Origin: an uncultured Clostridia bacterium
Lineage (GTDB): Bacteria > Bacillota > Clostridia > TANB77 > CAG-508
Direction of reading: 5' to 3'
NCBI GenBank assembly: GCA_944392065.1
Contig: CALXVO010000004.1
Coordinates: 1 to 25,106, forward strand
Length of the DNA: 25,106 nt
Part shown: one piece after another, positions 6,770 to 13,647 of the stretch
How the letters are laid out: the number at the start of each line of letters is the position of its first letter
How positions within the stretch are numbered: the stretch's first letter is position 1
The notes under the pieces: model-generated
Databases searched by the model: none
Seen by the model: only the letters and a program-made list of their open reading frames with translations
Told to the model about the DNA's origin: nothing
Translations under genes and position numbers: made by a program

Positions 6770-6810
6770 AAAAAAAATCACCTTCTAAATTATATTTTAG
6801 AATGTGATTT
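6770..6810 (-). terminator. Terminator of the T4SS operon overlapping the carboxypeptidase ribosome site
   Basis: Arms 6775-6789 and 6796-6810 pair at 14 of 15 positions around a 6-nt loop, followed on the minus strand by T8 (plus-strand A8 at 6770-6777). The 3' arm holds the Shine-Dalgarno AGAAGGTG, and the T-tract is the spacer to the carboxypeptidase ATG, so terminator and translation start are fused. On the plus strand T7 also follows, so it may act in both directions. Confidence 0.7.
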
Positions 6811-6833
6811 TTTATAACTTTAAATATATGTTA

Positions 6834-8180
6834 TTAAATTCTTCTCCTTGCCTCTGCATCTCCCCATGGTGTTCTTTGATTATCATCATCATCTATTTCT
6901 ACTTCGTCTTTACCACGGTCAGGACTATCTTTTTCTCTACTCTGGTTTTTAATATTCTCATTTACTTCTTTTTTGGCTTGTGATTCAGTTAGTTTTTCTT
7001 CTCCTATCATCAGATTAAAAATCTCTGTTGCTTCATTTTTATTATATCCTTCATTTATAAATTTTTGTATAAGTTCTTGTGCATGTTGCATTAAAAACAT
7101 TTCACTAAGTTCTATTCCATCTTCTGCTACTTTTGTACCATCTACAGATTTGTATGCTTCTGTTAATTTGTCTGGATCTGCTTTTCTTGTTTCGATTGAG
7201 GTTATTCTATCCATTACATGCGAATTGTAATCTCTTCCTTGTACCTCTATTGCGTGAGAACTCCACATTCCGTTTGTTCCTTGCCTTGCTTCGCTAATCT
7301 CTAAATATCCATAAGAATCTATATTCACATTAATTCTTACTCCTCTTATGTCTTTGTCTACATTGTTTAAATTTTTAGTTTCCATAACTTGATATGGAGT
7401 TTCTTTTACTACTGGTTTTCCATTATCTCCCATGCTGACTGTTTCTTCCCTTATAGCAGTAGTGGATTCTTCAAAAAATCTAGATGGTTGCGAATTTCCA
7501 TTTTCGTCTATATATTCTGCTCTTATAATTCCGTCACTTCCTTTGTAGAAGTATAAATTTTCTTCTACCTCTGGATGGTCTCTATAGAAATTGCTATCAG
7601 GTCTTAATTTTAGCACATTGCTTGGTGGTACTCCTTTTTCTTCTGCTATTTTTTTCTCTTCACTTTCTTTTTGTTCCGGCTCTTGTTGCTCTTGTTGTTC
7701 TTCTATCGTTAAACCACTATTATTTTTTTCATCTTTTGTTTTACTACTTTCTATTTCTTCCCTTGTTAATACTAAATCATCTCTTCCTAATTCTTGAGGT
7801 GATTCGAATTCTGCATTTCCGAGGTTTAGAGAATCTATATATCTTTTGTCTATCGCCTCTATAAATTCCGGGTTAAACTCAACTCTTCCTTCTCTATTTA
7901 CTGTTGCTATTAAGTTACTATTTTTGTCATATATTTGATAAAGAAATCCTTCATCTTTACTATCTTGCTTTCTAGGTTCTACATCTTTATCGGGTACAGA
8001 ATCATCTTTTATTTTAACAACATAAGCATCATTAATTCCAAGATTTGTACCTTTAAATCTAAAATCTTTATAATATCCTATATTTGCAATTTCTTGATTG
8101 TTTGTGCTGAGTTCTTCTTGCAAATCCTTGCTAAGTTTTAGCATTTTGCCTATTACTTCTTCCCTTTTCTTATCATCCAT
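6834..8180 (-). CDS. Acidic soluble protein at the end of the T4SS operon, candidate substrate
   Basis: 448 aa, no signal peptide or membrane segment, so cytoplasmic at least initially. The N-terminal ~135 residues include KDFRFKGTNLGINDAYVVKI and FLYQIYDKNSNLIATVNREG. A Gln/Glu-rich linker spans about 158-182. A second globular part covers about 185-395 (VLKLRPDSNFYRDHPEVEEN, WSSHAIEVQGRDYNSHV). The C-terminus is an acidic run (EVEIDDDD) followed by the basic tail RTPWGDAEARRRI. Many T4SS substrates carry basic C-terminal signals, so this tail is suggestive, but that role is inference; a chaperone or a coupling-type protein are alternatives. ATG at 8180 has AAGGAAT upstream and the same ATTAATTATG leader as two preceding genes. 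No family recognised. Confidence 0.7.
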   Translation of the reverse strand: MDDKKREEVIGKMLKLSKDLQEELSTNNQEIANIGYYKDFRFKGTNLGINDAYVVKIKDDSVPDKDVEPRKQDSKDEGFLYQIYDKNSNLIATVNREGRVEFNPEFIEAIDKRYIDSLNLGNAEFESPQELGRDDLVLTREEIESSKTKDEKNNSGLTIEEQQEQQEPEQKESEEKKIAEEKGVPPSNVLKLRPDSNFYRDHPEVEENLYFYKGSDGIIRAEYIDENGNSQPSRFFEESTTAIREETVSMGDNGKPVVKETPYQVMETKNLNNVDKDIRGVRINVNIDSYGYLEISEARQGTNGMWSSHAIEVQGRDYNSHVMDRITSIETRKADPDKLTEAYKSVDGTKVAEDGIELSEMFLMQHAQELIQKFINEGYNKNEATEIFNLMIGEEKLTESQAKKEVNENIKNQSREKDSPDRGKDEVEIDDDDNQRTPWGDAEARRRI

Positions 8181-8361
8181 AATTAATATTATTCCTTATA
8201 TGCCATATTTAGGTTTTTTAAATGGAATTTACCTATAAACCATACTTTTTATACCCAAAACTGATGTACAGCTTTATTATTAATTGAGATTGTTTCTTGC
8301 TATCCAACTTTTATGTAACTTTATAATTTAAATCTTTATTTATATTTGGTTTGCTTTTGTA

Positions 8362-9336
8362 TTAAACACTAAATGACATTACAAAATCTGTTCCTTCAAG
8401 TAATTGAACAATGAAGTTTTTAGTAATTTCTGCACTATTTTCATTATCTGTGTTTGTTATATTAATATCATAAATATGTAAATTTCCATTAGTTTGATAA
8501 TTAGAATAACCTATACTGTTATTCTCATATAAGTTGCTTGTAATATATGCTGTAAAACTCTCCAATGTAGGGAAATTGTTTTGTTTAAATGTTGGATCTA
8601 ATTTATTATATACATAATTATAGTCCCCATCATTTATTGCTCTAAATACTTTTTGTATATTTAATTGTGCTTTTTCCGCATCAGTTGCATTATTGTATTC
8701 CTCTGTGCTTTCTGGTAAGTCAATTGTATATGTGTCTAAAATTAGTGTATAGTTCATTATAGAGTCTATATAAAATATATAGTATGAACCAGATGTATCG
8801 ATGCATATGTATCTTTTTGTACCATTGTCATTATCAATTCTATATTGTTCTAGTCCATTTTTAGAAACTTGCCTATAATATTCTTCATAGTCTTCATAGT
8901 TTTCAAAATCAGTATATTGTCTTCTTGTTGCTTTACACATTGCTTCTAACTTTTCTCTATTAGCTGAAATGTATTCTTCATATCCTTCCAAATTACCGAA
9001 TTTTTTCTCTCTATATTCTTCATTTAAAGATTCATATGCAATTTCTGGATTAAATAGTGCATTTTCTAAATAACTTTGCAAATATCTATCTACAATGTCC
9101 TCTTCTTCATAATATTTATATGGAATGGTATTATAATTATTTTTTTCCACTGTATCTTCTTGGTTACCAAATGCCTCTGTTGGCTCTACTATTTTCTGGT
9201 CATACTCTGATTTTTCCATTGGTATTACAGAAAAAGCATTTGAGGCTGAATCTAAATTAACAGCAAAATATAAGTCATTAGTTCCGAATCTGTGTTTTAC
9301 ATAATATGTAGCATAATTTAGTCCGTGAGATTCCAT
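8362..9336 (-). CDS. C-terminal part of a frameshifted VirB8-like protein with NTF2-like domains
   Basis: This frame continues the gene that starts at 9712, after a +1 frame change. It opens with NYATYYVKHRFG and TNDLYFAVNLDSASNAFSVI, the beta-strand half of the first NTF2-like domain. Then follow an acidic linker, a helical part (VDRYLQSYLENALFNPEIAY onward) and a further NTF2-like module (KVFRAINDGDYNYVYNKLDP, FPTLESFTAYI). Its own ATG at 9336 has no Shine-Dalgarno, so independent translation is unlikely. Domains of this fold form the extracytoplasmic part of VirB8/TcpC proteins. Either a real disruption, a sequencing error, or recoding. Confidence 0.7.
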   Translation of the reverse strand: MESHGLNYATYYVKHRFGTNDLYFAVNLDSASNAFSVIPMEKSEYDQKIVEPTEAFGNQEDTVEKNNYNTIPYKYYEEEDIVDRYLQSYLENALFNPEIAYESLNEEYREKKFGNLEGYEEYISANREKLEAMCKATRRQYTDFENYEDYEEYYRQVSKNGLEQYRIDNDNGTKRYICIDTSGSYYIFYIDSIMNYTLILDTYTIDLPESTEEYNNATDAEKAQLNIQKVFRAINDGDYNYVYNKLDPTFKQNNFPTLESFTAYITSNLYENNSIGYSNYQTNGNLHIYDINITNTDNENSAEITKNFIVQLLEGTDFVMSFSV

Positions 9337-9712
9337 ACTCTTCCAATGTTTTGTTTATGTGGTTACTAGTATCTCTTATAAATAATTGGTTTACATTTTC
9401 TTCTGTTATATTATGCTCGTCAATATATTTATAGTCTACCAAGGCATATAGCATTTGACTATTATTATCTATAGCATATTGTATATATGTTTTTACACAT
9501 TCTTCTACTGTAAAAAATATATTGTCTATTTTTACTTCTCCTGGTACTACTCCATCTATTGCAAGCCCTGGATTGTTTATCCCATTTATATATTCTTCTT
9601 CTTGCCTTCTTAATTCATCATTAATTTCTGAATTTGCTTTATAATTTATATAAATTACAGTTGTAATTAATATTACTAGTATTATTACTAATACTATAAT
9701 AATTTTTTTCAT
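9278..9712 (-). CDS. N-terminal part of the frameshifted VirB8-like protein
   Basis: ATG at 9712 gives MKKIIIVLVIILVILITTVI, an N-terminal membrane anchor. A linker follows, then the first half of an NTF2-like domain (VEECVKTYIQYAIDNNSQML, DYKYIDEHNITEENVNQLF). After NKTLEEYG the frame degenerates (ISRTKLCYILCKTQIRN) and stops at 9278, while the overlapping frame carries the expected continuation. Restoring the frame near 9330 gives one protein of about 450 aa. The ATG at 9742 lacks a proper ribosome site; 9712 has GAAGGAATGG and the ATTAATT leader seen in neighbours. It lies between the wall hydrolase and the acidic terminal gene of the operon, where a second VirB8-type protein is plausible. 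Confidence 0.7.
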   Translation of the reverse strand: MKKIIIVLVIILVILITTVIYINYKANSEINDELRRQEEEYINGINNPGLAIDGVVPGEVKIDNIFFTVEECVKTYIQYAIDNNSQMLYALVDYKYIDEHNITEENVNQLFIRDTSNHINKTLEEYGISRTKLCYILCKTQIRN

Positions 9713-9810
9713 AATTAATACCATTCCTTCCTTAACACACATTAGTTAGAAATTATATTTTTATCTTTATTATTTTTTATGCATTCAGATCATTTTGTAG
9801 TACTACTAGC

Positions 9811-12618
9811 TTAGCCATTTGCAGATATATATCCAACAATAGATGCAGAGTTTAGATAATACTCATTTCGTGATACTATATTGTTTGGCCAGCCTAAACC
9901 TCCAGTATTTCCTTCAACAGTATAAACTTTTGTGCCATCGCAATCCACTACTAGACCTGTATGGCTTGATACACTATAGTCTCCCGGATTAAAGAAAATT
10001 ATATCTCCTGGACCTGGTATGTAATCATCTTTTGGAACTCCTGCAAAAACACCTCTATCACCAACAATTTTTACTCTAGGATTACCTTCATTGTATAAGT
10101 CTTGTATTAATCCACAACTAGCGTATGGTCTTGGTAATGGATCTGGTATTAAACCACATTCATTAAAACAGTATGATACAAACATAGCACACCAGTCAGC
10201 GCCATACCATATATTGGCCACTCCATTAGTTGGGCTATAGCTTGTGAATCTTGAATGGCCTTCTCCTACAAATTGTAGAGCAAAATCAACTACTGCAGAA
10301 CCATTTTTTATTTCTGTTCCATCTCTTAATATGTATCTTCCTTCATTAAATAAAATCCACGTATTTTCCTTTCTGTCGGTATCTCCCACGAAGAAATATG
10401 CTCTTCCCCCGTCTCCAGTTTCGGCATGGGCATTATTTCTAAATTCTTCAATTGCACCTGTTTGATAATATGTTTTATATAATTCTGCAATGTTGTTTGA
10501 CCCACTATAATATTGTCCACAGTTTCCGTATTGGTATGAAACGCTTACCAATGCGTCTATTTGATGTGCCTCCATGCTTACTCCATGCTCTGCAAGTATT
10601 TCTTTTAATGAATTTTTCCTATCATTTATAATTTTTAAAAATATCCTATCTATTATTTCTACATCAACATAAACATCTGCACCACTATTATATTGGTCAA
10701 TTAATGATTGAAGATCTATCCCTTCATCTGCAAAATATCCAACATTATTTAGGTTGCCCAATGAATTTCTAACCATAATTCCATACGAGAAGTTTAAACA
10801 GCCATCTCCAGATGTATAATACATTCTATACTGAGTTTTGTCTTGGTTTACATAATCTGAAACTGCGCTGTAATCTGATGATGTTCCATTCATATAGACT
10901 CTTAATGCATCGTTTTCATAACTTTTTAGGAATTCTATTATTGCACTACCACCGCTTAAGCCCACTGTTGCAAAATCTCTTATTTCAAATAGGCTTCCAT
11001 CTAAGCTTGTAACTCCATAATCTTTTCCGGAATATAGGTATAGAGCATATCTCATTATTTTTTCCATATTTTGCAATTTAGAGTCTTGTTGCATTAAGTA
11101 GAATAACACATCTGCATTATGATCTAGCATAGGCCCAGGGACATCTGTTCTTGAGGAATTTGGTATTTTAAATTCTGTTTCCAATAGTCCTACAAAGGTA
11201 GGTTCATCTATTTCTCCATTTGCATACCTTTCTCCATCTCCTGCTTGTCCTAATATATATGTAGCACCTTCACTAGGTATTTCTTCATAACTTATAGTTG
11301 TTACTTCTTCTAATACATGTTTTGTTTGTTCTGTTCTCCATGATCCTATAGATGGTGGTTCTACTTGGTCTGCCAATGTTGTTGTATTGTTTACTGTTTG
11401 TGTAGGTCCTTCTGTGCTTTTTTTATAAGATATGCTTTGTTCGCAAAACCATGTTTTTGCATATGTAACCTCAAACGAAGGGTTTGTATTTATTGTTGTT
11501 GTTCTTGTTATTTCTGTTTCTTGTGTAGGGATGCTAGGTATTGGTCTTACTGGTCCTTCTTCTTTTGAATTTAATATATATGTGTATGTTTCGGTTCTAA
11601 CAGTGGTAGATGTATTGTCCATTATTGTTATATCAATTTTACTATCTTTAATTAAATCTACTACAGCAGAAGCAAACTCTGGTTTTTGCGAAACCATAGT
11701 TAAACATATAAAAAAGTTCATTTGGGTTGTGTATTGAGATATTGCAGATTTATAGTCTATTGTTTTTAGAGTTATTGTTGTTGTATTACTTTGTTCTGAT
11801 AGTGAATCTAAACTTGTTCCAGTTTCAATTATGCTTTGGTTTGTTACTGCCACAACTAAATTTCCTGTCTCATTATCTATACTAAAATAATCTTTGGCAG
11901 TGGAATCCCCTGCTTTTTGTTTTTCTTGCATTTCTTCATATGGGATATATGTTAAATTTCTTCTATTTGTTCCATCACTATCATTTTCATTTGCTCTATA
12001 TACATATACTCCTCCATATGTTTCTGTATCGGTAGGTTCTTTATGATAATAGTTTAGAGTTTCTGTTACTACTTGTGCCTCATAAAATTTTCTAATGTAT
12101 TTTCTAAGTGCTTCTTGCTTTTCCTCCTCTGTGGCATTTTCTCCGTAATCTCCTAAAAGGTATAAATCTTCCGCACTTACCCCCAGTTCTTCAATCGAAT
12201 TTATTATTGTATCGACTGCTTCATCTTCTATTTTTATACTACCAACATCTATATCTATAGTAAAAAAATCTGCTATTCCTACTAAAACATCAACTATAGT
12301 ATCAACTATTTCTTCAAGAATCCCTGTTACAATTGCTCCTGCTATTATTAATATAACAAATGGAAGAACTATTTGTAAAATAGCATGTTTTGCTGCTTTT
12401 TTTCTAAATGTTTTGTTTGCAGCTAATTTTACAGCATTTTTTGCCATACCTACATAATTTTGTGTAGCCACATTTTTAGCTAAATCAGCTCCTTCTTTAG
12501 CCGCCTCTCCCATATCTTCTGCTTCTTGTCCTTTTTTAGCTTGATTATTTTCTTTTTCAGTTGGCTCTTGGTTATTTTCATTATCAAGTTCTTGATCTTT
12601 ATTATTTTCCTCATCCAT
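9811..12618 (-). CDS. VirB1-like bifunctional wall hydrolase: lysozyme plus CHAP
   Basis: It locally opens peptidoglycan so that the T4SS can cross the wall. Layout (935 aa from ATG 12618): acidic N-terminus, Ala/Lys-rich segment, one membrane helix (about 79-100), a long extracytoplasmic spacer (100-540), then two catalytic domains. At about 558-745 is a T4-lysozyme-like (GH24-type) domain: IIEFLKSYENDALRVYM with candidate catalytic Glu568, then GDGCLNFSYGIM and HQIDALVSVSYQYGN. At about 775-935 is a CHAP amidase/endopeptidase: ADWCAMFVSYC (Cys810), SHTGLVVDC (His886) and VEGNTGG (Asn904). The pairing is like CwlT of ICEBs1 and other Gram-positive VirB1 proteins. The ATG at 12630 is 1 nt from its purine run; 12618 has the leader shared with neighbours. 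Confidence 0.88.
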   Translation of the reverse strand: MDEENNKDQELDNENNQEPTEKENNQAKKGQEAEDMGEAAKEGADLAKNVATQNYVGMAKNAVKLAANKTFRKKAAKHAILQIVLPFVILIIAGAIVTGILEEIVDTIVDVLVGIADFFTIDIDVGSIKIEDEAVDTIINSIEELGVSAEDLYLLGDYGENATEEEKQEALRKYIRKFYEAQVVTETLNYYHKEPTDTETYGGVYVYRANENDSDGTNRRNLTYIPYEEMQEKQKAGDSTAKDYFSIDNETGNLVVAVTNQSIIETGTSLDSLSEQSNTTTITLKTIDYKSAISQYTTQMNFFICLTMVSQKPEFASAVVDLIKDSKIDITIMDNTSTTVRTETYTYILNSKEEGPVRPIPSIPTQETEITRTTTINTNPSFEVTYAKTWFCEQSISYKKSTEGPTQTVNNTTTLADQVEPPSIGSWRTEQTKHVLEEVTTISYEEIPSEGATYILGQAGDGERYANGEIDEPTFVGLLETEFKIPNSSRTDVPGPMLDHNADVLFYLMQQDSKLQNMEKIMRYALYLYSGKDYGVTSLDGSLFEIRDFATVGLSGGSAIIEFLKSYENDALRVYMNGTSSDYSAVSDYVNQDKTQYRMYYTSGDGCLNFSYGIMVRNSLGNLNNVGYFADEGIDLQSLIDQYNSGADVYVDVEIIDRIFLKIINDRKNSLKEILAEHGVSMEAHQIDALVSVSYQYGNCGQYYSGSNNIAELYKTYYQTGAIEEFRNNAHAETGDGGRAYFFVGDTDRKENTWILFNEGRYILRDGTEIKNGSAVVDFALQFVGEGHSRFTSYSPTNGVANIWYGADWCAMFVSYCFNECGLIPDPLPRPYASCGLIQDLYNEGNPRVKIVGDRGVFAGVPKDDYIPGPGDIIFFNPGDYSVSSHTGLVVDCDGTKVYTVEGNTGGLGWPNNIVSRNEYYLNSASIVGYISANG

Positions 12619-12679
12619 AATTAATCTCATCCCTTTCTTGAGGCATAAATTAAGTTACAATTATTTTCAGCTTTTTTTG

Positions 12680-13624
12680 TTAAATATCTATACTCATATC
12701 TATTTTTTGAACGTCATCTGCATTTTGTTCGTAGCTTTCTTTGTCTAATATAATGTTTTTGAAGGAGATTTCGTCTATTTCTCTATATAAATTATACATT
12801 TTATAAAAACGTATATATATTGTTTTCTCTTCTTCTGGTGCTACTTCCATACTTGTTAAAGGCACTTCATTCATCATAGAATTATATTCTGCTTCATTTA
12901 CATCTACTAAGCATATATCATTACTATTTATTCCGTCGCTTATTAATATTGTTTTATCTGTGTTGTTTCTAATTGTTATTTCATATTTTTCATAATTATT
13001 ATATATGTATCTATCATTAACAGTTATTGTAATTTCTTGGGCATCAGTGGTTTGAGATTTGTTTATATTCTCTTTTTCTATAAAATTTTTAATGTTTAGC
13101 TTCTCTTCATCAGTTACAATTATTGTAATATAGTCTTCTATATTGTTTGATGAATTTACATTTCCTGTTGCCAATATATTATTTTCAAAATACACTATTC
13201 TATATGTATATGTATTATCTGTATAATCCCAAAGTTCAAGATTATATGTAATGTTTGTAGTAAATATATTATTGCAATAATCTGTTATAAATATGTCCAG
13301 TGTTGCAAAAAGTTCTTCTTTGCAATCCTGGCTTAGCAAATTGTATGCATTCTCATATTCCCTATTATTGCAAAATTCTACAAATTGGCTGATTATTTCT
13401 ATGTTATTATCTGTAGTTTCTTCAGGCAATCTTTCTCCTGTCATTACAGATTCGCTCGGTCTACTAGTATCTTCTATATCGGAATTACTAGGTTGTGGTT
13501 CATTTTGTATTTGTCCTAAAATATAATTAATAGTTTGTATCAATATAATAATAAAGACTACAATTAAAATAGTTATTATAATCTTATTTTTATTTTGATT
13601 CCAATACCTAATAAATCTATTCAT
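12680..13624 (-). CDS. VirB8-like membrane protein with NTF2-like and beta-sandwich domains
   Basis: From ATG 13624: a short basic N-terminus, one membrane helix (about 14-36, IIITILIVVFIIILIQTINY), a polar linker, then an NTF2-like domain (about 75-180: QFVEFCNNREYENAYNLLSQ, ELFATLDIFITDYCNNIFT, with TYRIVYFENNILATG strands). A C-terminal beta-sandwich follows (about 195-290: ITVNDRYIYNNYEKYEITIR). Single-helix proteins with an outer NTF2-like domain are the VirB8/TcpC scaffold of T4SS channels. The ATG at 13639 overlaps the Shine-Dalgarno (TGGAGG), while ATG 13624 has it 8 nt upstream. It lies between VirB6-like and VirB1-like genes, as expected for a scaffold subunit. The NTF2 core resembles those in the frameshifted gene downstream. 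Confidence 0.72.
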   Translation of the reverse strand: MNRFIRYWNQNKNKIIITILIVVFIIILIQTINYILGQIQNEPQPSNSDIEDTSRPSESVMTGERLPEETTDNNIEIISQFVEFCNNREYENAYNLLSQDCKEELFATLDIFITDYCNNIFTTNITYNLELWDYTDNTYTYRIVYFENNILATGNVNSSNNIEDYITIIVTDEEKLNIKNFIEKENINKSQTTDAQEITITVNDRYIYNNYEKYEITIRNNTDKTILISDGINSNDICLVDVNEAEYNSMMNEVPLTSMEVAPEEEKTIYIRFYKMYNLYREIDEISFKNIILDKESYEQNADDVQKIDMSIDI

Positions 13625-13647
13625 AATTGTAGCCTCCATTTATTTAA

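Noticed and set aside
8181..8361. Separate promoter for the acidic terminal gene of the T4SS operon
   Set aside because: The 181-nt gap has AT-rich words that could be -10 boxes but no convincing -35/-10 pair, so I do not call one.
10326..10520. 64-codon minus-strand frame inside the wall hydrolase gene
   Set aside because: Out-of-frame within the lysozyme domain; no ribosome site.
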